The notes: generated from the letters alone by a model not told the origin. DNA of 64,000 bases from Bacteroidales bacterium (GCA_028708845.1 JAQVXZ010000008.1:21733-85732); one strand, 5' to 3'. Numbered from the stretch's first letter, positions 1 to 8,607 are shown. A program made the numbers and translations.

Positions 1-253
1 TCCAATGCACAATACATGGCAAAGGTGCTTCACAAAGGGTTTTAAAACTTGCCCTAACCCCCAAAGTCTTAAACCCAATACTCTCCGCAGCCTCACTTAA
101 TCCCAATAAACTTGCTCCCTCACGTGTAATATAACTTTTTTTACGCAAAGAATCCAGAGAATAATTCTTCCCATAAAACTTTGCTATCATCCGCAAACAC
201 GTCGCCCCACAATCCATCTCGTCATATTGTTTGTAAAAAGAGAATTGTTTCAT
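1..253 (-). CDS. C39 peptidase domain of a bacteriocin-type ABC exporter (partial)
   Basis: The reading frame starts at 253 with MKQFSFYKQYDEMDCGATC and runs off the left edge, so only about 84 residues are seen. DCGATC carries the expected C39 catalytic cysteine (Cys15). The catalytic histidine, which sits just after the IVHW seen at the edge, lies outside the window. C39 domains cut GG-type leader peptides and are usually the N-terminal part of a peptide-exporting ABC transporter in the inner membrane; whether the transporter part follows cannot be seen. The start is 4 bases beyond the S41 protease stop, so the gene is co-transcribed with the left RiPP module. A frameshifted near-copy lies at 8782-9139. 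Confidence 0.85.
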   Translation of the reverse strand, partial: MKQFSFYKQYDEMDCGATCLRMIAKFYGKNYSLDSLRKKSYITREGASLLGLSEAAESIGFKTLGVRASFKTLCEAPLPCIVHW

Positions 254-257
254 ATTA

Positions 258-1619
258 TTAATCTTGTATTAAGCTCATCCACAGACAATCATTATTAAAA
301 TCTATTGGGCTTTTAAATTCTACAGAGTAATCCATTTTCAAGAAACCTTTATTTAATGGAATATCTTTGTAAAAACATTCTTGTGTTGGCAGGAAAAATT
401 TAATATTGGACTCTTTTAATAAAAATTCTCTGGCGTCAGTGAAGTTTCTAGCAGGTTGTCCTATTCCATTTCCAATTATACTTCCAATTTTGTTTAATTT
501 AATCTTATATGCAAAATCAGCACTAGCTGATGAAGTCATAGGAGATACTAAAATAAAAATATTTCCAGAAAATTTGTTTAACGCCCTTGTGTTTTGACAA
601 ATTATATCTCCATTTAACTTAATTATTTTTTTCTTTAAAATAAACACTTCAAAAAGAAACTTGCTTTTAAATCTGTCCCAAAAACTATCTACATTAATAA
701 GCCTCCTATAATCCTTGCTATTTTTTATTGTAGTATATGATGATTTAATTTTCTCGCCATATATATAATTTTCAATAATATCTGTACAAAAGGAAGAACC
801 TCCTGTATTATTCCTCAAATCTATTACTAAAGTAGATATTTTTTCACTTTTTATTACTGAAAACACACTATCTGTCATCCTCTGTATTTTATCTATATTA
901 CTTAAACTAAAATCTACATAACGTACATACATTACTTTTTTAGTATTAGAGTTTATTATACGATATTCATTATCAATAATACATTTTTTATTTATTTTTA
1001 CATACTCATCTAAAGGAACTGAAAAAACTGTATCTACATATCGACTCTCTCCTTTTTCATAATTAACTAAAAAATACTTCTGCTCGCCAAAAAAAGAATT
1101 CAAAACAATAGGGAATAAATCTTGCATAAACATTAATGATGTTAATTTGTTTTCAAGAGGTAATTCATAAGAAAAATTTGTAATAATCCTTTCTATGCTA
1201 ACATTATTAATAGATAATATTTTCTTATTATCACTTACATATACACATTGATTATAATCGACACTAATGTTATATGGGAAAAATAAATTATTTTTAGATG
1301 ATAATGGCAAATACTCAAACCTTGTGTGAGCATTAAGCAATAAAGAAAGTTTAGTATTCATTAGCTTCCACATATCATAACGACTTATATTATTAGGAAG
1401 ACTATTTATTAAATCATATTTAATGCTATCCAACGAAGATTTACTATAAATAAAATACGGATTAGGATGAATTTTCTTATATTTATGAAAGAAATAATTT
1501 ATATCTTTCTTTGCTTGTGTTTTTGATATAAATTCATCATTAAAGTCACTTGCAATTACTTTATCACTTAAACAGAAGTTAACAAACATAAAAGATATAA
1601 ACACAATTAACTTAAACAT
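258..1619 (-). CDS. S41 family peptidase of the left RiPP module
   Basis: 453 residues with an export signal (first about 24 residues). The C-terminal half has the S41 landmarks: VIDLRNNTGG (about 265-274) and MTSSASADFA (361-370), where Ser364 aligns with the CtpA-type nucleophile; NAHT with His98 is in the earlier conserved block. The lysine of the GEKT segment of CtpA-type enzymes is replaced here (GNGIG), so this is either a Ser/His-type S41 enzyme or inactive. No PDZ domain is evident. It sits 6 bases after the radical SAM gene and 4 bases before the C39 gene, so it is part of the RiPP operon. Acting on the exported peptide or on the leader is an inference. Confidence 0.85.
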   Translation of the reverse strand: MFKLIVFISFMFVNFCLSDKVIASDFNDEFISKTQAKKDINYFFHKYKKIHPNPYFIYSKSSLDSIKYDLINSLPNNISRYDMWKLMNTKLSLLLNAHTRFEYLPLSSKNNLFFPYNISVDYNQCVYVSDNKKILSINNVSIERIITNFSYELPLENKLTSLMFMQDLFPIVLNSFFGEQKYFLVNYEKGESRYVDTVFSVPLDEYVKINKKCIIDNEYRIINSNTKKVMYVRYVDFSLSNIDKIQRMTDSVFSVIKSEKISTLVIDLRNNTGGSSFCTDIIENYIYGEKIKSSYTTIKNSKDYRRLINVDSFWDRFKSKFLFEVFILKKKIIKLNGDIICQNTRALNKFSGNIFILVSPMTSSASADFAYKIKLNKIGSIIGNGIGQPARNFTDAREFLLKESNIKFFLPTQECFYKDIPLNKGFLKMDYSVEFKSPIDFNNDCLWMSLIQD

Positions 1620-1625
1620 ATAAAA

Positions 1626-2942
1626 TCAATATTTTTTATCCTTATAAATACTAATTATATAATCTTTTACATTTATCTCATTAAAATTTAAATAACATAC
1701 CTTTCTAATATCATCATTCTTGTTTTCAATAACTTTTTGTATGCAAGGCCCCATACATATTGGGAGCAACTTACATCTTATACACATTTTATTTTCAAAT
1801 GTTGAATTAGAAAAATGATTAATTAAAGCTTCAGTTTTCAATTCTACTCTTCCGTCACTTTTTAGTGTCCCTACAACATATTTATCATCATAACCTCTTG
1901 CAGTACACTTGTATATTTTCCCATCCCAATTAATCTCTAAATGATATAATTTATCTACGTAACAAACTTTCTCTTTATTAACCATAAAATGAAGTTTTTT
2001 AATGTCATATCCCATTTTTATACATTTGTCAATTAGCATAAATAATGTCATATTTGTAGAGTTTGAATTAATATTATTATAAGTTTGCCATACTCTTTGA
2101 AGACTAATTTGTATTTTACTTCTATATTTCAAATCAAATTCATTTAATAAATCACCTATAGTATCTAATGTTTTATCAGTATAATTAACTCTTAAAATAA
2201 CTGAAACATCTTCACTTTCATCGATTAGATTTTTTATATTTTTAATAATCTGTTTGTAAGATCCCTCTTTAGTATCTATTAAAAATCTAGATTTATTATG
2301 TTCTTTTTCATTCCCATCAAATGTTATTTGAAATTTATTTAAATCTATTTCTTTCATCTTACTAATCATATGATTATCTATTAGATACCCATTTGTGGTA
2401 ATTTGATTATTAAAAAATATTTTATTGTCCTCACATAAATTCTTAGCAAATACAGATATATCATACACAATATCAGAGAAATATAATAGAGGTTCTCCCC
2501 CAAACCAAGATAAATAAATTCCAGTAACTCTCTCTTCTTTTATCATATATGCAATATGATTTTTAATAGTTTCTATTGTTTCAGTTGACATTTTTCCTTT
2601 AGGATGTTTTTCATAACAATACCAACAATTAAAATTACATTCCAATGTAGGATTTATAAAAAGATGATAGTTTCTATCTAAAAAAACTCCACCCTTGCTT
2701 CTTAATCTAATAATATCTATCTCTTTCGTACCTTTATTTACTATAAAACCTTTATATAGTAATGTATTAAATAAATTAGGATATTCGCTCTTTTTATTGT
2801 TAATGTCAGAAAACAAATCATCAATTAACATTTTTTGATCTTTTGTAACACTAAATATATTTCCATTTAATGAATTAAAATATATATATGTATTACTACA
2901 TTTGTCTCTTACTACAAAATTATAATAACTCGTTTTAAACAT
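1626..2942 (-). CDS. Radical SAM/SPASM peptide maturase
   Basis: 438 residues. The radical SAM cluster motif CX3CX2C is seen as ECNFNCWYC (Cys102, Cys106, Cys109). A C-terminal SPASM region with many cysteines (KCTARGYD, then CIRCKLLPICMGPC and a last KVC) would hold auxiliary 4Fe-4S clusters. The N-terminal 90 residues resemble the peptide-binding region of SPASM RiPP maturases. The gene follows the six-cysteine precursor after a spacer holding a long inverted repeat. Known relatives install thioether or carbon-carbon crosslinks in cytoplasmic precursor peptides; the crosslink type here cannot be read from sequence. Confidence 0.93.
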   Translation of the reverse strand: MFKTSYYNFVVRDKCSNTYIYFNSLNGNIFSVTKDQKMLIDDLFSDINNKKSEYPNLFNTLLYKGFIVNKGTKEIDIIRLRSKGGVFLDRNYHLFINPTLECNFNCWYCYEKHPKGKMSTETIETIKNHIAYMIKEERVTGIYLSWFGGEPLLYFSDIVYDISVFAKNLCEDNKIFFNNQITTNGYLIDNHMISKMKEIDLNKFQITFDGNEKEHNKSRFLIDTKEGSYKQIIKNIKNLIDESEDVSVILRVNYTDKTLDTIGDLLNEFDLKYRSKIQISLQRVWQTYNNINSNSTNMTLFMLIDKCIKMGYDIKKLHFMVNKEKVCYVDKLYHLEINWDGKIYKCTARGYDDKYVVGTLKSDGRVELKTEALINHFSNSTFENKMCIRCKLLPICMGPCIQKVIENKNDDIRKVCYLNFNEINVKDYIISIYKDKKY

Positions 2943-2967
2943 ACTGTAATTTATTTATAATTTAAAA

Positions 2968-3075
2968 TAGAGGCTGCTTCATAATTCATATATTGTTTCT
3001 CAAAATTTCTATCGACTGAAATCAGTTGTCGACTTTATAAATCAATTATTAACTTTGAACATTATACAGCCTCTA
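2968..3075. repeat. Long-range inverted repeat with inner hairpin between precursor and maturase
   Basis: TAGAGGCTG at 2968-2976 pairs with CAGCCTCTA at 3067-3075, enclosing a second hairpin TCGACTGA...TCAGTTGTCGA at 3012-3032. It fills the spacer between the precursor gene and the radical SAM gene. No U-run follows on the minus strand, so it is more likely a partial terminator or mRNA 3'-end stabiliser that keeps precursor message above maturase message (inference). Confidence 0.6.
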
Positions 3076-3087
3076 CTAACTTAATTC

Positions 3088-3327
3088 TTATGCACCACAA
3101 GTGCTATCTTTTGGTATAGGAGGTGTGCAAGTGCTATCTTTTGCTACTACTACAGAACAATTAAACCATTTAATAGTAATGTCACAGAGTACGCTTTTTG
3201 TAGTACAACCATTTTTTATGTCAGCACAATTATTTTTAGTCGTATCACCTCCATATAACATATTCATCGAAATATCATCAAGAATATCTAAACTTAATTG
3301 TTTCTCTAAATCAGATATTGTTTTCAT
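3088..3327 (-). CDS. RiPP precursor peptide with GG leader and six-cysteine core
   Basis: 79 residues. The leader (about residues 1-28) ends in MNMLYGG, a double-glycine site suited to the C39 peptidase. The core of about 51 residues has six cysteines, with KDSTC occurring twice near the C terminus. The overall form (MKxISDLEKQLSLDIL, then GG) fits the Bacteroidetes natural-product precursors found beside SPASM maturases. The gene is first in the left module, directly before the radical SAM gene. Its 5' region is about 93 percent identical to that of the unrelated precursor at 12441. A plus-strand frame of similar length overlaps it but shows nothing of this pattern. Confidence 0.88.
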   Translation of the reverse strand: MKTISDLEKQLSLDILDDISMNMLYGGDTTKNNCADIKNGCTTKSVLCDITIKWFNCSVVVAKDSTCTPPIPKDSTCGA

Positions 3328-3453
3328 TCTAAATTATTATTACAAAATTCCTACTCTATCAAAGCTTTTCGGATACCGCTTTGTTTGCTATTAATAGGAT
3401 TTTCGAAAGGATAAGCAAACTACTCCTACGTACGAATTTAGAATACTATCGTA

Positions 3454-3484
3454 TTTAGATTGTAGGTTTTATTTTGTATCTTTG
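3454..3484 (+). promoter_or_regulatory. Bacteroidetes-type promoter in repeat copy 1
   Basis: TATCTTTG at 3477-3484 matches the TAnnTTTG box. The upstream box is weak (TTT at 3454, 20-base spacer). It points away from the RiPP genes and towards the stem-loop at 3488-3553. Confidence 0.55.
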
Positions 3485-3487
3485 CAC

Positions 3488-3558
3488 GCCCTTTTTGTTT
3501 TGGTTTCTAAATATGGTTCGTCGCGGTTCTGCATTTTAGCCTGCAAGAGGGGCTTTTT
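3488..3558 (+). ncRNA. Putative small structured RNA, copy 1
   Basis: GCCCTTTTTG (3488-3497) pairs with CAAGAGGGGC (3544-3553), closing an internal region of about 46 bases, and TTTTT follows. With the promoter just upstream this predicts an RNA of about 70 nt with an intrinsic-terminator-like end. Copies 2 and 3 keep the pairing; copy 3 does so with changed bases on both sides. No family was recognised. Confidence 0.45.
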
Positions 3559-3603
3559 CTTTAGGTTGGCGAGACCTATTGATAGGTCCAAATGTAGATA
3601 AAT

Positions 3604-3837
3604 AAAATAAGATACACAATTATTTTATCAACTTTTTTAATATTTATTTCTTAGATTCTTTATAATTAGTTGATTAACATTATCAATCAAATAATTATTA
3701 TATATCATTTTATTTTCCAAAATCCAAAAAAGCAATATACCTTCCTAGGATTAAGACAATACTCTCATGCTATCTTTCTTCAAATCAAACATATCATTAC
3801 TCTAATTGTTTTCTCTATATCTTAGAAATAAAACTAC
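3604..3837. other. Intergenic stretch with no gene seen
   Basis: AT-rich sequence between repeat copy 1 and the terminator at 3838. No ORF, tRNA or clear promoter was found on either strand. Confidence 0.6.
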
Positions 3838-3870
3838 AAGGCTGTCAATTAATTTTGGCAGCCTTTTTTA
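3838..3870 (+). terminator. Intrinsic terminator, plus strand
   Basis: AAGGCTGTCAA pairs with TTGGCAGCCTT (one G-U) and is followed by TTTT. It is oriented to stop plus-strand transcripts, although no plus-strand gene is seen upstream; read-through from the small RNA promoter at 3454 is one source. Confidence 0.75.
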
Positions 3871-3936
3871 ATTCTTATCGTAGGAACGTACTATATTAAG
3901 CTTTTAGAAATAATCTCCTATGATATTTGTTTTGGG

Positions 3937-5250
3937 TTAATACTTCACTAATCTATACTGTCTATCTGTTTTTTCAATTCCCCATCCTTTATTAATATCT
4001 ACAACTATATCGTTTGAATTAGTTTTATTATTCTCAACTATTATATTTTCTAATAAGAAATACACTTCATTTTTTGACCAATTTATTATAGCTTCCTTCT
4101 TTGAATTTATATATCCAAATTTGCCTGTTAACTTTATATATGGAAAATATGTACTTGTACTGTCTAATTGAATCATATTAGATGTTATAGAAAAAGAATT
4201 ATCTTCTAAATCTGCTACAAGCAGAACTCCATTATTAAATCTCTCAATTATATTTAATTTAAAAATTTCTTTTGCTACCTCTATTGAGTCCTCCTTAAGA
4301 AGAATTGATTTATAGTCATAGTTTTTTATATAAATACTAAGATTTGATGTATCTACTTCTGTATCATTTACTCCATATAAATTCATTGTGATTTTACTTA
4401 GATCATTTTCAATAAAAACAGTTTTTCTCCAATCATTTGATATATTATTCAAGAAGGCATAAGAAGCTCCAGTTTCATATCCGAATGAGCGTATATAAGA
4501 TGTCTCTTTTATTAGTCGGTCAATACTATTTAAAAGCGTAGATATTCTTTCTCTTTCTGAAAATATAGCCAAAGAGTATTCGGTATATTGAGCCAATCCC
4601 TCTTGTATCTCAAAATTATTTTCATTAGCCTTAGAATTAGGAAATAAACTTTGTCTTTTATTTCTAAAACAAAGAGCTTCCTTTATTGCCTCTTTCCTAT
4701 TTACACCATTACTAATTAATGCTTTTTTTAAAGCCAATAATTCCAATTGCAGATATACTCGTCCATCTCTTGTATCCATGTGAGGGTTATTATAAGTCGC
4801 ATTATCGTAATTATTAGAAGACATAAACACATGAAACATTTCATGAATAAAAGTTCTTATATATAACAAGGTATCAAATTCATTTTTATCTGAATAACGA
4901 ATAGATGCATATTTTTTCGAGCCAACTTTTAGTGTACTATTAGCCATTGGATATATATTTGGCAAATATCCTATAAAATACATTCCTTTTCTCGCACAGT
5001 TATCAATAGGTAAGGAATCATTTGCTACAAAAAATCGATTATCAATATTAATTAGTATTGTTTTAGAAAACAAATTCTCACCCCATAACTCTCCACCATC
5101 ATTATCACAAATACGTTTTACCTCCTTGAATAAGAAACTCGCATCACTAATATTTTTAGATTTCAAACTATCTTGAGAGTGTAAGTCTATTGGGAAAACA
5201 AACACTAAACCCAAAATTATCAATTTTATATATTTATTCCTATTCATCAT
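3937..5250 (-). CDS. Exported zinc metalloprotease-like protein (HEXXH)
   Basis: 437 residues with an N-terminal signal (hydrophobic 9-20). HEMFH at 136-140 is a zinc-binding HEXXH motif, and EGLAQYTEY with Glu217 is a good third ligand, giving the gluzincin arrangement. The last 150 residues look beta-rich and carry no motif I recognise. It lies 12 bases after the S41 gene and is probably co-transcribed with the two S41 proteases. I do not recognise a named family. A role in processing or degrading secreted peptides is inference from position. Confidence 0.75.
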   Translation of the reverse strand: MMNRNKYIKLIILGLVFVFPIDLHSQDSLKSKNISDASFLFKEVKRICDNDGGELWGENLFSKTILINIDNRFFVANDSLPIDNCARKGMYFIGYLPNIYPMANSTLKVGSKKYASIRYSDKNEFDTLLYIRTFIHEMFHVFMSSNNYDNATYNNPHMDTRDGRVYLQLELLALKKALISNGVNRKEAIKEALCFRNKRQSLFPNSKANENNFEIQEGLAQYTEYSLAIFSERERISTLLNSIDRLIKETSYIRSFGYETGASYAFLNNISNDWRKTVFIENDLSKITMNLYGVNDTEVDTSNLSIYIKNYDYKSILLKEDSIEVAKEIFKLNIIERFNNGVLLVADLEDNSFSITSNMIQLDSTSTYFPYIKLTGKFGYINSKKEAIINWSKNEVYFLLENIIVENNKTNSNDIVVDINKGWGIEKTDRQYRLVKY

Positions 5251-5262
5251 GGTAAATTATAA

Positions 5263-6795
5263 TTATTCCAATTCAAGTACTTTTTTAAACCAAGAATCAT
5301 ATTTGTAAAGATATTCTTCGCTTTTAGTATCATATTCTGAATTAGGATAAAGTAATTCTTCTTCCAAACTTTGATGAACTTCAATTTCTGGGAAATCATG
5401 ATAAACATCTATTGGCTTTGTACAATTTGTAATATCCATTGTACAAGCTAAACGAAAAGTATATTTTGAATACTTTAGTTGAAATAAAGGAGCCATTAAA
5501 CCAAATCCTACTAATCTTCCCGTTGGATAACCAACAGAAACTAATTGATCTAAATATTCAGCATAAGTTACCAAAGAATGAGCAGCAGAGAAAGTACCTC
5601 CATTATACAATATATAAATTTTACCATTATATTTTAATGAATTTGAATCTCCTACTATATAATCATTATCAGTAATTATTCTATACTTTTTATTATCTAG
5701 CCATGATATTTTTTCAGTACTTGCATTTGGATTATGTTCTTTTAATTTATCTTTCATAATCTTAGTATTGTTATAAGCAATTCTTATATTGAATGGTATA
5801 GAATCCTTAATTATAGCTTTTAATGTATTATGCCAAACTAAATCACTACCTCCACTGTTACTTCGAACATCAATAACGATCTTGTTAATAATCTTTTCTT
5901 TGCCCACCTCTTTTATTTTATCATAAAAACTAGTATCATCAATCATCATACTTTTTATGTAAATATATAGGATAGAATCTTTTTCAAAATATTTGACTTC
6001 TTTTCTATTGTTAAAGGGATAATTTCTTTCATCTACTGGGACGCCTTCAATTTTAACTGATTCAATCGAATTACACCACCCCCAATTTGTAATATAATCA
6101 TTTAGATGTATTTCAAAAACACTATCATTTTGTTCAACTTTTAAAATACCTGCTTTAGGTAACCAAATTGAATTTAAATAAAATTCCTTCTTTTTATAAT
6201 CCCAACGAGTTGCAAAATTATTTTCCTTTGCATATTTATGAAAATCTTGACCATTATAAGCAAGCATTTTCATAAAACTAATTTTAAGAGTATCTTTCCT
6301 ATATTTTTTACTAATATATTGATTATCTCCTATCATATAATAGTTCCCTTGATAATAACTTACAGGAATCGGGAAAAACATCTCACTTAGTTTATTGTTA
6401 TTATCTGGACTCATTATTTCTTTTAAATACCTCTCTTGTTCACCTTTTAAATAGTTTGTATCAATACCATCCAAATTTTCATATCCAGCATAATAATCAT
6501 AAGTTGGTACAGAATGGTCGTCCATAACATAAGACAATGCTTTTGATAAAATTCTATTGAATCCATCATTACATGTAACTGAATCAATATTTTTTCTAAA
6601 ACCTTTTATTGCAGCAAAATTATCAAACCCTGTTACTGCTTTTCTAACTGGCAACTGAACATTGCAATCCTCAATAATCTTGACTAATTGGTCAAAGTCT
6701 TTGTACATTTGTTTCTTTGTCAATGTAGGTTCTTGTGCAAAAGAAAGATTTGAAACAAATAGTAGAAGTAATAGACTTAAAATTGTTTTTCTCAT
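5263..6795 (-). CDS. S41 family peptidase, tandem paralogue 1
   Basis: 510 residues from the ATG at 6795, chosen because MRKTILSLLLLLFVSNLSFA is a typical signal peptide and the frame upstream overlaps the neighbouring gene. S41 signatures: MDDHS (conserved His block), VIDVRSNSGGSD, and GGTFSAAHS with the predicted nucleophilic serine. The CtpA lysine position reads GYPTGR, so the Ser-Lys dyad is not conserved. It aligns along its whole length with the gene at 6815, so the two arose by tandem duplication. Nineteen bases separate them. Confidence 0.85.
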   Translation of the reverse strand: MRKTILSLLLLLFVSNLSFAQEPTLTKKQMYKDFDQLVKIIEDCNVQLPVRKAVTGFDNFAAIKGFRKNIDSVTCNDGFNRILSKALSYVMDDHSVPTYDYYAGYENLDGIDTNYLKGEQERYLKEIMSPDNNNKLSEMFFPIPVSYYQGNYYMIGDNQYISKKYRKDTLKISFMKMLAYNGQDFHKYAKENNFATRWDYKKKEFYLNSIWLPKAGILKVEQNDSVFEIHLNDYITNWGWCNSIESVKIEGVPVDERNYPFNNRKEVKYFEKDSILYIYIKSMMIDDTSFYDKIKEVGKEKIINKIVIDVRSNSGGSDLVWHNTLKAIIKDSIPFNIRIAYNNTKIMKDKLKEHNPNASTEKISWLDNKKYRIITDNDYIVGDSNSLKYNGKIYILYNGGTFSAAHSLVTYAEYLDQLVSVGYPTGRLVGFGLMAPLFQLKYSKYTFRLACTMDITNCTKPIDVYHDFPEIEVHQSLEEELLYPNSEYDTKSEEYLYKYDSWFKKVLELE

Positions 6796-6814
6796 ATTAT
6801 AAATATTATTAAAT

Positions 6815-8368
6815 TTATTCCAATTCAAGCACCTTCCTAAACCAAGTATCATAATTATAAAGATACTCTTGACTTCTTGTATCATGTGTAGAATAAGGAT
6901 AAAGCAATTCTTCTTCTACTTTGGGATTAACTTCAATTTCTGGTTTGTCGTGATAAACATCTGAAGGTTTATTGCAATTCGTTATATCTATTGTCGTTGC
7001 TAAACGAAATGTAAACTTTGAATGCTTTAATTGAAATAATGATGGCATTATACCAAAGCCTAATATTTGACCTGATGAATAACCAACAGAAACTAAATTA
7101 TCCAAGTATTCTGAATAAGTAACAAGAGTATATGCTGCAGAAAAAGTATTATAATCATATAAAATATAAATCTTTCCTTCATATTTTATTGAGTTTGTAT
7201 CAGGTGCTAATTTCATATTTGTATCTTGAATCACTCGAAATCGCTTATTGCCAAGCCAAGGTATTTTCTCTGTTTTGGTATAATCATTTAAACTCTTCAA
7301 CTTCTTTCTCATCATCTTGGTATCATTATAAGCAAGCTTTATAGGATAAGGCAATGTATCTTTTACAATAGCTTTTAATACATTGTGCCAAGTATCATCA
7401 CTACCTCCTCTATTTCCTCTAACATCAATAACTACTTTTTTAATATTCTTTCCTTTAGCCTCAGCTTTTATTTTATTGCAAAGTGCAGTATCTTCACTAA
7501 CCATACTTTTAATAAAAACATATAGTATGCTATCTCCGAATATACGCATATCATTGCCATAAAAATTATTGCCTTTTGGCACTCCTTCAATTTTTATACT
7601 CTTTGTCCCTCCATTCCAACCTGGCATATTATAAATGTAATCTTCAATATTTATTTCAAAAACACTATCACCCCTCTCTACTTTCAATCTTCCAACTGTA
7701 TCCAACCACAATATACCATATTTTTTATAATTATACTCTTTATTATCGTAATCCCAATAACTCTTAATTCGCTTTTCTCTATCTCTATTTGCATATTTTT
7801 TTATATCCTCACCTTTATAAGAAATAACTTTCAGCAGACTTGTTTTAAGAGTATCCTTCCCTCCCTTACTTTTGTAATGATTATCTCCTATTAAATAATA
7901 CAAATTATCTTTATAGGAGTAGAGTATGGGAATAGGGAAATTGGTTGAAACAAAATTTCTATGGCGAGCACTTTCATTTATCTTATTCATAAAATCTGTC
8001 ATAATTTGTTGCTTTTCCAATAAACAAATAGTGTCAATTCCATCCAAATTCTCATAACCTGAATAAAAATAATAAGAATATATTGAATGTTTATCCATAA
8101 TATATTCTATCGCAGTAATCATAAGACTTTGAAAGCCAATATTAGTTGTAACTGTGTCAATATTTTTTCGTAACTTTTTTATCTCTGTCAAATTATCATA
8201 TCCTGTTACTGTGTTCCTTACAGGAAGCTGAGGATTGCAATATTCAATAATTTTGACAAACTGGCCAAAGTCTTGATTCATTTGCTTCTTTGTCAAGGTT
8301 AACTCTTGAGCAAATGTATTTAAACTTACAAATAATATTAAGAAAATGATTTTATTTTTTATTTTCAT
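6815..8368 (-). CDS. S41 family peptidase, tandem paralogue 2
   Basis: 517 residues with signal peptide (MKIKNKIIFLILFVSLNTFA). S41 blocks: MDKHSIYSY, VIDVRGNRGGSDD and NTFSAAYT with the predicted serine; the following GYSSGQ again lacks the CtpA lysine. It shares long stretches with the neighbour at 5263, including the N-terminal LTLTKKQM segment. It is the first gene after repeat copy 2 and probably heads a three-gene transcript (two S41 proteases and the HEXXH protein). Confidence 0.85.
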   Translation of the reverse strand: MKIKNKIIFLILFVSLNTFAQELTLTKKQMNQDFGQFVKIIEYCNPQLPVRNTVTGYDNLTEIKKLRKNIDTVTTNIGFQSLMITAIEYIMDKHSIYSYYFYSGYENLDGIDTICLLEKQQIMTDFMNKINESARHRNFVSTNFPIPILYSYKDNLYYLIGDNHYKSKGGKDTLKTSLLKVISYKGEDIKKYANRDREKRIKSYWDYDNKEYNYKKYGILWLDTVGRLKVERGDSVFEINIEDYIYNMPGWNGGTKSIKIEGVPKGNNFYGNDMRIFGDSILYVFIKSMVSEDTALCNKIKAEAKGKNIKKVVIDVRGNRGGSDDTWHNVLKAIVKDTLPYPIKLAYNDTKMMRKKLKSLNDYTKTEKIPWLGNKRFRVIQDTNMKLAPDTNSIKYEGKIYILYDYNTFSAAYTLVTYSEYLDNLVSVGYSSGQILGFGIMPSLFQLKHSKFTFRLATTIDITNCNKPSDVYHDKPEIEVNPKVEEELLYPYSTHDTRSQEYLYNYDTWFRKVLELE

Positions 8369-8457
8369 GTAAATTTATTCTTTCAATTAAGTAATTATCT
8401 AAACCGTTATTACAATATGAAGAAAGGGTATATTCTTTATTATTAAAATCATTCGTA

Positions 8458-8487
8458 TTGTAGATTGTAGGTTTTTTAGTATCTTTG
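8458..8487 (+). promoter_or_regulatory. Bacteroidetes-type promoter in repeat copy 2
   Basis: TTG at 8458-8460, a 19-base spacer, and TATCTTTG at 8480-8487 fit the consensus well. It points to the stem-loop at 8491. Confidence 0.6.
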
Positions 8488-8490
8488 CAC

Positions 8491-8563
8491 GCCCTTTTTG
8501 TTTTGGTTAATAAATAACGTCCGTAGCAGCTCTGCATTTATAGCCTGCAAGAGGGGCTTTTTT
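8491..8563 (+). ncRNA. Putative small structured RNA, copy 2
   Basis: GCCCTTTTTG (8491-8500) pairs with CAAGAGGGGC (8548-8557), followed by a run of six T. It has the same arms as copy 1, with a loop diverging at several positions. Confidence 0.45.
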
Positions 8564-8607
8564 CTTAAGGTTGGCGAAACCTAAGAACACTGCAAAGTAA
8601 AAAAATA

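Larger units (their letters stand above)
3348..3603. repeat. RiPP-associated repeat, copy 1 (full length)
   Basis: About 250 bp, closely matching 12714-12962; its right half also matches 8450-8607. The left half (3348-3450) is the 5' leader of the precursor on the minus strand and contains GTTTGCT (3383-3389) facing AGCAAAC (3414-3420). The right half holds a plus-strand promoter and stem-loop. Confidence 0.8.
8450..8607. repeat. RiPP-associated repeat, copy 2 (right half only)
   Basis: Matches the promoter and stem-loop part of copies 1 and 3 but lacks their precursor-leader half. It lies between the broken C39 gene and the S41 pair. No precursor gene is next to it. Confidence 0.75.

Noticed and set aside
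3101..3394. Plus-strand ORF of 97 codons over the six-cysteine precursor.
   Set aside because: The minus strand has a GG leader, a cysteine-rich core and a maturase next to it; the plus frame has no such support.
6796..6885. Upstream extension of the S41 gene start to 6885.
   Set aside because: It overlaps the neighbouring S41 coding sequence, and the inner ATG at 6795 gives a clean signal peptide.
8352..8537. Minus-strand ORF of 61 codons across repeat copy 2.
   Set aside because: It runs across the structured promoter/stem-loop element, has no counterpart in copies 1 and 3 and shows no protein features.
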